NCBI GenBank assembly: GCA_000729835.1
Contig: JFHB01000002.1
Span: 372,001 to 436,000 of the forward strand
DNA: 64,000 nt
Direction: 5' to 3'
Source of the DNA: Atkinsonella hypoxylon
Taxonomy: Eukaryota; Ascomycota; Sordariomycetes; Hypocreales; Clavicipitaceae
Of this stretch, positions 35,212 to 45,785 are shown one piece after another. The stretch's first letter is position 1. Every line of letters starts with the position of its first letter. A program made the position numbers and the translations under genes. A model generated the notes under the pieces. The model had not been told where the DNA came from, ran no database searches, and saw only the letters and a list, made by a program, of their open reading frames with translations.

Positions 35212-36086
35212 AGAGTTTGAATGATGCCAGGCGCTTAGCATGGCAGAGCATTTTGACTGCTAATGAGCTGACCACATGATGTGTACATCAAGCGAAAAAC
35301 ACCGTACCTCAGATGGCGTGACATGAGCCCAGGCCATCTCTTGGACGGATGGGAGATCAGGCTTTCCTTCCTAGTGTTGTTGCTAACCCCTGCCGCCTCG
35401 GAGACCGGGGTAAGCAACCCAAGCCCTCCAGCCAATGGAAACTTGGCGGGCCACATTCTCAGCAAGTGAGCTGCCACCACAAGCAAACTTGTCTGCTTTA
35501 GCCTTGGATGTGGGCCAGGAAATGATCTTGACGGGCGGGGTAAGTTGTACCGGTATTGAGTTAGACTTCCAATCTTGATGACTGGTCCGAAACACTCAAA
35601 TCGGCAAAGCTATGTCCAAAAGCTATAATATTGCTTAGATTCGTTTCACAGATCCCAGTCCTGGCTCGGTACGGCAATTGAATATATTCCCACCATATGC
35701 CGCGCGTCCGTCGTTTACGGTCAAGGAGCTGTATACCGTTTTGCAATATGACGAAACAAGAGCCTAGTAAGAAGCTTTTGCTCACTGTGCACTAATCTGA
35801 CTCAACTCATCCGGGTGGTTGAAACTCTGTTCGGAGGCTGCGTTCCATGGCTGTTGATGCAGGGACTGACTGGGCTTGGAGGATTGGGCTAGGTGAAATG
35901 TGGGGTCAATATCTACGGAGTAAGTACATAGTTCCATTTAATAACATGTGGCTGCCTCGATATTCCGCTCTGGGGGCGAAGGCCAACCAACAGTGGGGTC
36001 ACGAGACCCGCTCATCGCCTCTTGCCTCAGGTGGTAAATGGAAGCAATGTGAGCGAAGTAAAAGTCTGTAGATGACGTACCAGTTG

Positions 36087-36110
36087 TGTATCTGTATCTG
36101 TATCTGTATC
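36087..36110. repeat. GTATCT microsatellite
   Basis: Four tandem copies of the 6-nt unit GTATCT in non-coding DNA just upstream of the ARG5,6-like pseudogene. Confidence 0.85.
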
Positions 36111-36339
36111 CACGTTCACACAATACACAGCAGATACCTCAGATTATACAGCAAGCACCTACCTATAATCGTGTATTGATTTGTAGCTCCAAGTATCGCC
36201 GTACACAAATCATAGTGAGATATTCGCACAAGTATGAATACTGTTTTCCTCATGTGATTCGATTTGCCAGCGAGGCTCGTTTGTGACCTGGCTGTCGCCT
36301 TACCGCACTCAAAGAGATAGTAAAGGTACGGATGTAAAT

Positions 36340-37519
36340 TGAAGTGCCTTTCACTCCTCTTGGCCTGATTGTAGCCCAGGGATACACCGGTCAAGCCTTA
36401 ATTGATCTCCTCAACGAGCATCCCTTCATGGACCTTCAGCACGTATCGTCACGAGAGCGCGCCGGCCAAGAAATATATACTAAGCGTAACATTATTTACA
36501 AGAGTTTTGTCACCTGAGGCTGTTGCCCAGCTGGACAAAGATATTGACTGCTGGGTTGTGACTCTCCAATGGAGTTTGCAAACCGTCAATCGACGCCCTC
36601 GATCAGGTTCAAAAGGACAGTAGCCACACGAGCGTTATCGTCGATCTCTCTGCTGACTATCGGTTTGATGAATCCTGGGCTTATGGTCTGCCCGAACTCA
36701 CTTAGCGCTCCAAGATTGCTCAGTCTACCCACATCTCCAACCCAGGATGTTTTGCTACTGCGGCTCAACTTGTTATTTGCCCTCTACTCGATCTGATTAC
36801 GGGTAGTCCTACCGTTTTCGGAGTCAGTGGTTACTCTGGCGCCGGCACTAAGAAGAGCTTGAAGAACGATGTCTCTTATTCGACCGGAGGCGTACTACCA
36901 TGTGCGATATCCCAGTTCCTCAATTTTATAAATTCTGACACTAATCCGTTTTAAAGAATCGCTTACGGGCCATATACACGAGCGGGAAATCTGTCATCAT
37001 ACTACTGATGTAGCCTTCATTCCTCACGATCTCACGGTTGGGACCAAGTCGAAGAAAGCTTTGTTTGAGCAGGCTAATACAAGGTAACAGTTTCCAGCTG
37101 GTTCCGTGGGATCCACCTAACTATCAACAGTCTGCTGAGCAAGAGTATGAACAATCGAGATATCCGAAATATCTACCAGGATAGATATGCTGGGGAAAAA
37201 CTAAGCAAGGTTGTGGACGAGGTCTATGTGAAGAGGATTCAGGACAAGCACTATGCTGAGATTGGTACCTTTGCTGTTGATAAGATGGGCAAGAGGGTTG
37301 TTATGTAGGTGCTGACGCAAATCTCCCTCCAGAGCTATTCTCATGCTAACCATGTGAAGTTGCGCCACGATAGACAATCTCAACAAGGGAGCCAGTACTC
37401 AGTGCCTACGTAAGTTTCTCCCCAATCCCAGACTTGTACCGGACTGCTAACGACCGTTACTAGAGAACATGAATCTCGCTCTCGGTTACGCAGAATATGA
37501 GGGCATTCCTTTCATATAG
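36340..37519 (+). pseudogene. Broken partial copy of N-acetyl-gamma-glutamyl-phosphate reductase (AGPR half of ARG5,6)
   Basis: AGPR catalyses the NADPH-dependent third step of arginine synthesis. In fungi it is the second half of the ARG5,6 polyprotein. Recognisable pieces, in order, are [68 protein letters not shown] (holding the catalytic Cys), VFGVSGYSGAGTKKS, HIHEREI, WFRGIHLTI, RDIRNIYQDRYAGEKLSKVV and NMNLALGYAEYEGIP. Damage visible in the sequence: an extra T in the run at 36505-36508, an apparent 2-nt loss near 36566, an in-frame TAG at 36703-36705, and degraded stretches near 36890-36960 and 37045-37085. Two intron-like breaks with GT and AG ends remain near 37300-37370 and 37410-37460. 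No kinase half is present upstream, so it looks like a partial DNA-level duplicate that has decayed. I infer that a complete ARG5,6 lies elsewhere in the genome. Confidence 0.85.
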
Positions 37520-40168
37520 ATGCGTCAGCTAGGCCAGACGATATGTTCTGGACGAAAGTCGGCTAGAAATCTAGAAAGTTTCGAGAATACCTCACGATCC
37601 ACTATATATCAGTGTCTTATACTGCGTTGTCGACTAGCCGATTATGGTAACTGAGTACTCTTTCAGACACTGGTACTGAGTGGTGAAGAGCCCGATCTTA
37701 TCCTTCGCTATTTGGCTGATCCCTTGCCAAATTGCTGAATGTCCGAGATGAGAGCGATGAGTAACTATGCTATACACGCAGACCAAATGCGGAGACCTTG
37801 CCGTGCTCATTTTCACAACATTGTGCTCGATCACAGCACTCACCACTACATGTGCCAGTAGGAAAAGCTGTCGGTGGCATGTCCATTGCCTCTGCAGCGT
37901 GTCAATAGACTGAATATTGCAGCCGAGAAACTGGATATCTCAATGTTTCGCACCAGACAGCATTGAAGTATTGTCGCAGATGCCATCACACTTGGTTCAA
38001 AAGTGAAGACTAGAAGAATATACCTGGATATTTCATGCCAAGTACCAAAGAAGGCCTCATCCACATTTCCACTCAAAGCAAAGCGTCTACGCGTAGGGTC
38101 TCTGTATACCCGCAGTGACGATGTAGTTGATGGGCCTTGATCGCAATAAGGAATTACCGTGTATTATCCAATGTATTATAATTGGCGGGTTGTTCTGGGT
38201 CTGTTTGTTCTCGAGGCTATTTCGGATTATGTAGAAAATGGCTTCGGATAACAAAGGAAGCTGTGGATTGATGCAACATTACAAATTGATCTCGCTTAAT
38301 CATATGCTTCAATGAACAAAGCGATGAAATATTGTGGCCTGCATAAGCCGTTGGTGTCGAGCCCGGGAGGAAGGAGCAAGCCGCGGCATGAAACTTCAGT
38401 CGCACTAGGCGTGCCACAACGTCCTCCCGGAAAAAAAAAAAAAAAAAAAAAAAGACCTCAATGATACAGCATGTCCTCACGCCAGCTCGGCCAGTTTCCT
38501 AACGTCGGTTGTCTTGGAAGCAGCCGCGCACGATATGTGTTTCGCCGGCAGAGGAGAGTCAAGTGTAACCGCACCTTGAAATAACAGGTGCACCGTGTGC
38601 CTGTGACACAGCCGATTGTTCGAAGAAGAGCTTCCGAATGGGTTTCAGAAACACGAGACCCGTATGCCAGCTGAATTTTTCGGCATCATAGGCGCAGGGA
38701 AAGCGGCAGACTCCTTTGGATGAAGAATTAATCTACTTCCGTTATAGTACAATATAGCCTCTCCTCCCTCCTCCCCTCTCTATAGCATCTTCTCCCTCCC
38801 TCCCTCTTATATAATAATAGTATAATAACAATATGACATTAAGCATTTATCCTTCTTGAGTTCCCTCTAGGAGCCCTGCCGGGAGCCGCCTGCGCCAAGC
38901 TTTGCTTGTGAGCTAGCTTTACTTATCTCTTTACACAGCGGAATCTCACTGCCTAATTTCTATACTTTGAAGTCTTTAACACTACAACTACTGTAAGCCT
39001 TAACATTACAGTACTTTAAGTTTTTATCAAACTAATAGCTAGGCAAATTTAATAAGAAGTATCTAATAGAAAACATTACAGGGTTAATAACTCCATCAGA
39101 CGCTCTTATTACATAGAGGTAAAGCCGGCAGCTGCGCTCCCTACGCCTTCCCTGATAAGGATATGCTTATAGCAACTATGTCAGGTTTTGACCACTCCGT
39201 TCAAAAAGCGAGGATGATGGCAGCGTTCTATGGAGGACATTGATGGTGAGGATGAGCAGGCGGCGCAGTGCCTTGATGAGATGACTTCCTTGGTCTTTAT
39301 AACGGCGAGAACCTGCTCAGACAGGAGAGTTCTTGGTGGACGATGAAGATAACATCCTATTTGGATCACGCATTGCATCCGTCAACGTATCATTGCCCCA
39401 TCTATACCTAGCGCACATTTCAAGTGGCAGCAGATATATCTCGACAATGCCAATCACATACTCCAGGCCACTCATGCTATCAGTTTCCAAGGAAATGCTG
39501 TCAACGCTGTCGGCATAAGGCACTTCTGTTCGGTGTCTACTGTGGCGTTACGAACCCTGAACCCGATCAGTGCTTCATAGGTTGGTTGAATAATACCGAG
39601 GTCGATATCAAGTATTTATACACATCCAGGAAAACACGTGACCTGAAAGTCCGGTGATTCACATGGTCATTGAAACGCATGAACTGTCTCATCGACGCAT
39701 GCTGGATTTTACTGACGGGCCTACTTCGCGAAGATGAGAATGAGACTGCAGCAATGTTCTGCCTTTTCTGAGTCCACGGGCAGGCATGCAACGGTAGCGT
39801 AACGACGTGGCACAAACATTAAACTCGCAGTCGTATATGAACAGTAGTTATTTAGTACAAAAAGAACGAAGAAAGCCGAGTGTCCCCCAAGATCAATCTG
39901 CTAAGACATACAAAAAAACTGGAATGCGAGTGAAGTGTCCACCCACCCATCATCTAAGTCAACCTCATTTCCAATCCCTTGACAACCAAAAGCCACCGCT
40001 AGCATCCCATCCCTTCACGACCTCATCATCCCCCCTCCACGAATTCCGCGAAAAAACGCCAGGTGAGAAAAATAAGAACTTCAGATCACCCTCAAACAAG
40101 GGAGAAAAGAGAAGAGAAAAATCACACAAATTTGATGATGGAAAAATGGCTTTCGGGCGTTGGTGGAT
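37520..40168. other. decayed, gene-poor region
   Basis: It contains an open but ATG-less minus-strand stretch (37846-38150), an A-run at 38431-38452, an AT-rich relic (38740-39180) and protein-like but interrupted frames at 39180-39660 (+). I cannot assign any of these to a family. Confidence 0.45.
38740..39180. mobile_element. AT-rich, possibly RIP-degraded repeat relic
   Basis: A low-GC, TA-rich block with no coding potential. It shares AGTACAATATAGC (38746-38758) and TTATAGTACAAT (38742-38753) with the AT-rich block near 8 kb, which suggests a common repeat family. No terminal repeats or enzyme gene can be recognised. Confidence 0.35.
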
Positions 40169-40336
40169 TTACCATGGCCTGCTGGGCGCGTAGCTGTTGT
40201 CATAGGTAGCCCGCGGATCCTTCTGGTTGATCTCGGCCTCGACCTCGCGACCGCCCACGCGGGGAGCAGAGATCTGATCTCTGATGGGGACAGCCATGGC
40301 GGTGGCCAGGCATGCGATGATGGCAGAGGCGCGCAT
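40169..40336 (-). CDS. Small secreted protein, 55 aa
   Basis: A short intronless frame of 55 residues. It begins MRASAIIACLATAMAVPI, a clear N-terminal signal peptide with probable cleavage after the Ala-rich segment near residue 15. The mature part is about 40 residues, polar and acidic/basic mixed (REVEAEINQKDPRAT), ends in PSRPW and has no cysteine. The GC-rich coding stretch stands out against its AT-richer flanks. A candidate TATA element lies about 195 nt upstream on the same strand. I do not recognise a family. It could be a peptide effector, a processed hormone-like peptide or an abundant secreted protein of unknown role; that is inference. The frame is below common length cut-offs and would be missed by default ORF calling. 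Confidence 0.7.
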   Translation of the reverse strand: MRASAIIACLATAMAVPIRDQISAPRVGGREVEAEINQKDPRATYDNSYAPSRPW

Positions 40337-40527
40337 ATTGGGTTGGTGTTTTTTTTTCTTGTTTTTGTGATGTTGTCTGACGAGTTGTTGGGAGATGGAT
40401 ATTGTTTGGCAGAACTGGAGACGGGAGTAAAAAACTGTGCCTTGTTTGTAATATAAGAACAGATGCGCTTCTTAAAATTATCTGTCTGTAATCACCATCA
40501 CCGGTCCAGGCAGGGTGTTCGTTCCCT

Positions 40528-40536
40528 CTTTATACC
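40528..40536 (-). promoter_or_regulatory. candidate TATA box of the small secreted protein gene
   Basis: On the minus strand this reads GGTATAAAG, about 195 nt upstream of the ATG at 40336. Seen as a motif only; function is inferred. Confidence 0.35.
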
Positions 40537-41352
40537 ACTTGTTGTAAAGGGCGATGCGTGACACCGGGGGGGGGGGGGCGCGCCATTGAGTTGAACCCTC
40601 CAGTGCCCTCCTGATTCTAATTTTGGCGACCTCGATAGTTAGGCCATGGCCGATCATATTACCCCAGAGATGTGCACACCGGTGTCCCCAAGCATGCCAA
40701 TTACGCAACCCTCCATGGTATGAGTGATGGGGGAGGGAGAAATGCAGGTACCGAGCCGTCTTCGTCTTGGTTCTACCGACCCAACGGCCAAGACACGCTC
40801 AGAGCCTCCCTCTCGGCCGTGGAGTCTGATGCTATACTTGGAAGCAAAAATGGTTCAGTTGAAGAATGAGACAAGCCACATCTGTGCATCCCAATTTGTG
40901 TGTGTGTGCGCCAACAGGCGAGAGAATTCCTCTCAGCCTGGGTGGGTGGCCACGCATCCACGTTTGCGCCTGAGACACGTCCATGATGCTTGTTCTTCTC
41001 TCAAAGGAAAAAGAAAAAGAAGCCAAGCCTTCTCCGTACGTACAGGCGCTGAATTGCCGTGCCAAGCTGCATGCAACCACCAGATGTGCGGCCCGCAGTT
41101 CACAGCCATGAACAGAACATGCATGTCGCCCAAGCGCCGTTTTTGGCCGTCCTCCTCTGACGCAAGTGCCTATCCATCACCCAATACCTCCCAAGCCCGA
41201 AACGCAAGCCTCCCGCAATGCAATCATCGTGGTCGTGTTGTGAACCCCAAAACAGTGCCAATGTCATTTGGACAATTCACAAAATGTGCCCTCCAACGCC
41301 GTCCAGCACCGGCCATCAACTCGACACACAAAGGTACTGATGTAGAAAGGAA

Positions 41353-41433
41353 ACAAGCGAGACAAGCGAGACAAGCGAGACAAGCGAGACAAGCGAGACA
41401 AGCGAGACAAGCGAGACAAGCGAGACAAGCGAG
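41353..41433. repeat. 9-nt minisatellite ACAAGCGAG
   Basis: Nine perfect head-to-tail copies of ACAAGCGAG, followed shortly by a long A-run. The perfect identity suggests recent expansion or active slippage. Confidence 0.95.
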
Positions 41434-41892
41434 ACGGGACAACTAGGAAAAAAAAAAAAAAAAAAAAAAAGAGGTACAGCCGGAATTCAGGACATCGGTC
41501 TAGAATCAGGCTGAGTGCATCAATCTGGATTTGCTTTTCCGTCTCAACCACGGTCCCGATCGGGTCACGGAAAGTTTATTGGGCAGACGAGATCGATCGA
41601 GTCGAGCTTCGTCTCCGGGTCTGGTCTCACTTGGAAGGTTTGAAAGATCCGTACGTGGGCGTTTTGATTTTAAGCTTGTGAGTCGTGACGACGGAGCAGT
41701 TTTGGTGGCGAATTGATGGCTGGCTGTCAGTGTCAGCTAACTCCTTCCCTTTCCAAGAAATTAAGTTTCCTCTCATATGAATCTGTGGGGGTGGAGGAGC
41801 CCGACTCGGCCGGATGCAAGTGGCTGCCATTTACGGTTTAGAAGTCAAGGCTAACTATCCTTTCATTCCATTCAACCAGCATGTGCACATAT

Positions 41893-41928
41893 TTCACAGA
41901 CGCCTTCACAGACGCCTTCACAGACGCC
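41893..41928. repeat. 12-nt triplicate TTCACAGACGCC
   Basis: Three perfect tandem copies in the 3' flank of CTK1. Confidence 0.9.
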
Positions 41929-42221
41929 TCCTTTCTGTGCCAATCACGGGATAGACTTGGTGAACAGTTTGACAGTGCATTATTGTGCTTCTTGTAGACG
42001 TCATCTTCACCTCAGTTCAACCTCAACTTTGTCCTCTCGCCATGCTCCAATCACGAATCCGCAACGCCTCTGTTGGCACGAAGATGCTTGCTTACACGCC
42101 ATGCCTTTTTACAGCAAGAACTGTCAAATGGCCCGTGTCATGACTCCTGCTGCGCGGCTTACACGGAGCCCCTCGACAACTCTAATGTATATTCCTTCAT
42201 CAGTACAACGGGCCGTCATAT

Positions 42222-45200
42222 TTACACTTGACATCGATCGTCTACATGCACTCTCTTGGCATCTGGCTCGCGATCACTGGCACTCTCCGGAGCACGCTTC
42301 TTATCCTTGTCCCGTGGTGCATCTTTGCTCGCAGCTTTCCGCGCCTCCCTTTCCTTCCGTTCATTCTCCTTCCGCAATGCCTTTGACTCGAACTCGTGCC
42401 AGTCACCGTCGATCTTGGCAAGTCTGAGGACAAGTGTTTGTTAGCTTAGCACTCCAAAAGAAAATCTCAGTTTATCAGGGTGCAACTTACTCTACTGCCT
42501 GTCTCGGTAGTGGTTCCTCCAGATTGAAGTACGGGTGTTGCAAAACCTCGGCTGCTGTCGGCCGCTTTGCAGGGTCGTATTGGAACATTGCCGAGAGAAG
42601 CTCAAATGCTGCTGGAGTCAATTTTTCGCTGTACTTCTCCGCCAGTGTACTTTTTCGTTTCACCGTCGGCCGCAGCAGCTCGAACCAGGCCATGTCGACC
42701 AAGCCGGGCCAGTCTTGACGGCTAGGCGTACCAAGAATACTGTAAATTTTCTCCAGTTGGCTAAGCTCCGTTCCGTCCCCTGGGAAGATGGCGGTCCGGT
42801 TAAAGATTTCCACCATCACACAGGCAGCACTCCACACGTCCACAGCAGCCGTGTATTGAGTTTCTCCCAATAGCAATTCCGGAGATCTGTACCAAATCGT
42901 AATAACACGATTTGTGTAATCCAGTTGATGCCGTTTGGCGTAGAAGCGCGCCAGCCCAAAGTCAGCCAACTTGAGCACCCCAGTACTGCTTACCAGTATA
43001 TTTGCCGCCTTGATATCTCGATGGAGAACACCTCGAAGATGAAGATAGTTCAGTCCTTCAAATAATTGTTTCGCGAGATCCTTTCTTTGTCCTGGCTCGA
43101 GTTTGAAAGTGGGGTGATTCAACAGACCCGTCAAGTCATGGGATAGATATTCGAATACCATGAAGCAGTCATTCTTCTCCACCATGACCTCCTGAAGGTT
43201 GACGATGTTGGTGTGCCGTAAAGATTGCAGTAATTTGATTTCTCGAACAGCAGTTACAGGAAATCCATCTCTCTCCCCTTCCATACGTATCCGCTTCAAT
43301 GCGACCAGACCCTTTGTGTAGACATTCAGGCCCTTGAAGACTTTACCGTATGTGCCCGAGCCCACAACCGACTCATTGCCAGGCTTCCGGTAAAACACTG
43401 ACTCAGACGCGATCAGGTCAGCGTCCAATATCGGACGTGGCTTAGGTCGCTGCATGATTTTCTTGAACTTGCGCATCCTAGGAGCTATCCTAGGACCGTC
43501 AGGCGGTGGGTTCCGAAAGTCGGCTCGCTGTCTCGCTGAAGCTGGTTCCGTAGGTGCGGACCGAGGGGGCTCCCGATCATTAGCATTATCCTTTGTCGGT
43601 AGATCCTTCTTCGCCGGAGCATTGAACTTTTGCGATATTTCAGGCTTGGGTGCCGTTGGCGTGGGTTTCGATGACGCCTTGAAAGCGAAACTGAACTTGC
43701 CCGACGTTCCGGTCGGGGACGACGCAGATCCTGAAGCGCCGGTGCGTGGCGGTCCAGACGGCGCGGAGCCTCCGATCTTGTCAACGGTCCTGTCAACGAT
43801 CCTACAATTATCCGCCGAGGGCCCCCTTGGTGGCCCGCTGTCCCTCCCAACTTCCCACTCTTTCTGCTCGTTACCGCCTTCTTGCCTCAATGCCATCGAC
43901 TCACCTTGAAACTCGGTCCCCGGCTCGTTAGACAAGTGTTGATTGTTCCGAGTCGTTGATTCTGAATTGCTTGGGCCCCAAGGTCTGGTATTAGGTCCTC
44001 TAAACCCGCCACGGTTCTGAAAAGAAGAACCCCGTTGGCTGTTTCCGCGCGTACTACCACGGTAGCCACCAGGCAGGTATGAACTCATCGGTCCTGATGG
44101 TGCCCCATATGGAGGAGATCTCGGAGGATGTGATTGATGGTGATCAGCGGGAGCACTAGGCGGGCCGTGATGACCTGGTCCATTGTGGTAATGAGATGGT
44201 TGTTGCCTATATCATCGTGAGCAAAACTGTGATGAACAGTAGAGGAACATGGAAATTGCTGATGGACTTACCGTTCAGGCGTATGCTGCCCATTCCATCC
44301 TGGGCGGTGATTGAGATAAGGGGATGTTGATTGCGAATTATGGAAAGAGCCGCCATACTGAGGGGACTGTGAGTAACCCCTTGAATCCGTTCCGTAGTGT
44401 GACTTATAGTTGTGTCCGCCACGGAATGTACTGCGTGATGTCATGTCGTCTTCGACATCAGACCGAGACGAATAGTACGTTTCGACAGTGTCCTCTCCCC
44501 TCTTTCTATCCTTATAGAACCTCGGAGACCTGGGGTGAGCCGGCTTCTGTAACGGTGCGCCTGGATGTGTTGGTCCCGGAGATGGAGCCCTCGCTGGTTG
44601 GCTGGAGCGAGACAAAGTATGATGGCGACGAGGCGAGTCTACGCGGCGTTCTGCAGTCTCATAGGAACTGCGGGATAACTGACGCCGATTCGGAGACCTT
44701 TCCCGTCCGCTGCTTTTTGACGAACGATGTCGTGAATCAGCCTCGCGCCCCAAGGGTGACCTCGAGATGGAGCCTCTGCGGTGTTTTTTCACAGGATCCT
44801 TGCTCGGCGTGAGAGATCTGCGAGAGCGGGAGTGTCGGCGTGACGATGTGGATCGATGTCTTCGGTGATGATGGCGGTGATGGCGATCCTGGGGTGAATC
44901 TCGGCGGCTCTGCTTCCTGGATTCGCTACCTGGAGAGTGGTCTCGATGGCGTCGAGGAGAGTCGTGCCCCCTTTTTGATCGTTTGCGATGGGGCAATTCT
45001 GGCGTTGGGCTGCGTCCTCTAAACCTTTTCGTGGACGGCGACGAGTCGTGGCGATGTCGTTCACGGCTGCGGCTGCGGCTGCGGCTGTGGCGTATTTCCC
45101 TATCAATTTCCTGCTCACGAGCCTTTTTGGCACGATAACGCGGTATGAGGTCGTCGACTTGGCTGCTTTGCCCTGCAGACTCGGCTGGATGCCTTCGTGC

Positions 45201-45785
45201 GCGGTCTCTGCTACGGTCGCGAGAGCGATGTCGGTTGTTCCTCGACGAGTCGTGATCTGATTTAGAATGGCGATAACGGGATCCTCTACTGGGACTGCGC
45301 CGCGTTGGCTGGGGCGGTGACCTTGTTCTGTCTGAGGATGATAATCCTCGACCAGTCCGGGGCTGATCTGCCTGCTCGCTGCCTCCAAGATCCCTCATGG
45401 CAGCATATCGACGGCGAGGTGGATGGGACTCTGGGTGGTTGACGGGCGTTGAGTACCCCGTCTGAGTTTTAGTGCTGTCACGAAGAATCGCCGCACCTTA
45501 GCCGAGCTGCCAGGGGTGTGTCTGGTGGTAGTGCTGCTGGTGCGAGCTTGATCGGCCCTGCAGAGCCTGGTACCAATTGAAAACTCAAACCCACACCAGC
45601 TATGCAGCATTATGAGCAGCAAAACCGATTCCATCTTCTTTCCCAGAATGTCTCAAGTAGATGCACCGTTTTGGCAGCTTTTGGGCCATATTGCATGATC
45701 GGAGCCCTCAAGATCTGCACTCTATGACGGTTCTGGTGCTTACCTGTAATTGTGTTGCGGTCGTTCCTCTGACCACATCCGCCAT
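42222..45785 (-). CDS. CTK1: CTD kinase subunit alpha (CTK1, CDK12-like)
   Basis: The catalytic subunit of CTDK-I, a cyclin-dependent kinase that phosphorylates Ser2 of the RNA polymerase II C-terminal repeat and promotes elongation. The preferred model has four exons and 1,049 aa: 45744-45785, 44272-45461, 42491-44206 and 42222-42423. The introns are 282, 65 and 67 nt. Kinase motifs are GSGTYGKVF, VALKRIRMEGERDGFP, the PVTAVRE helix, HRDIKAANIL, DFGLARFYAK and the T-loop TNRVITIWYRSPELLLG. The N-terminal ~350 residues are RS-rich, as in SR-type nuclear proteins, followed by a Gly/Pro-rich linker. The first mini-exon (MADVVRGTTATQLQ) is inferred from a good donor, a CTCAG acceptor and matching phase. 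Without it the gene would start at 45398 (MRDLGGSEQ). Confidence 0.9.

Larger units (their letters stand above)
34454..36339. other. intergenic region
   Basis: The upstream region of PPS1, then sequence with a CCTG microsatellite (35178-35211) and a CTGTAT repeat (36087-36110). Both strands carry many short frames without protein character. Confidence 0.5.
40337..42221. other. intergenic region with repeats
   Basis: The upstream region of the small secreted protein gene and the 3' flank of CTK1. It holds a G13 run near 40566-40578, a 9-nt minisatellite (41353-41433), an A-run (41446-41470) and a 12-nt triplicate (41893-41928). The long Arg-Gln-Ala frame at 40724-41446 comes partly from the minisatellite and is not a convincing gene. 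Confidence 0.5.

Noticed and set aside
39807..40193. 128-codon plus-strand frame rich in Lys, Ser and Pro
   Set aside because: It overlaps the 3' end of the small secreted protein gene on the other strand and looks like low-complexity non-coding sequence.
41224..41551. Minus-strand frames rich in Leu-Ala-Cys or Leu-Ser-Arg
   Set aside because: They come from the perfect ACAAGCGAG array and the adjacent A-run.
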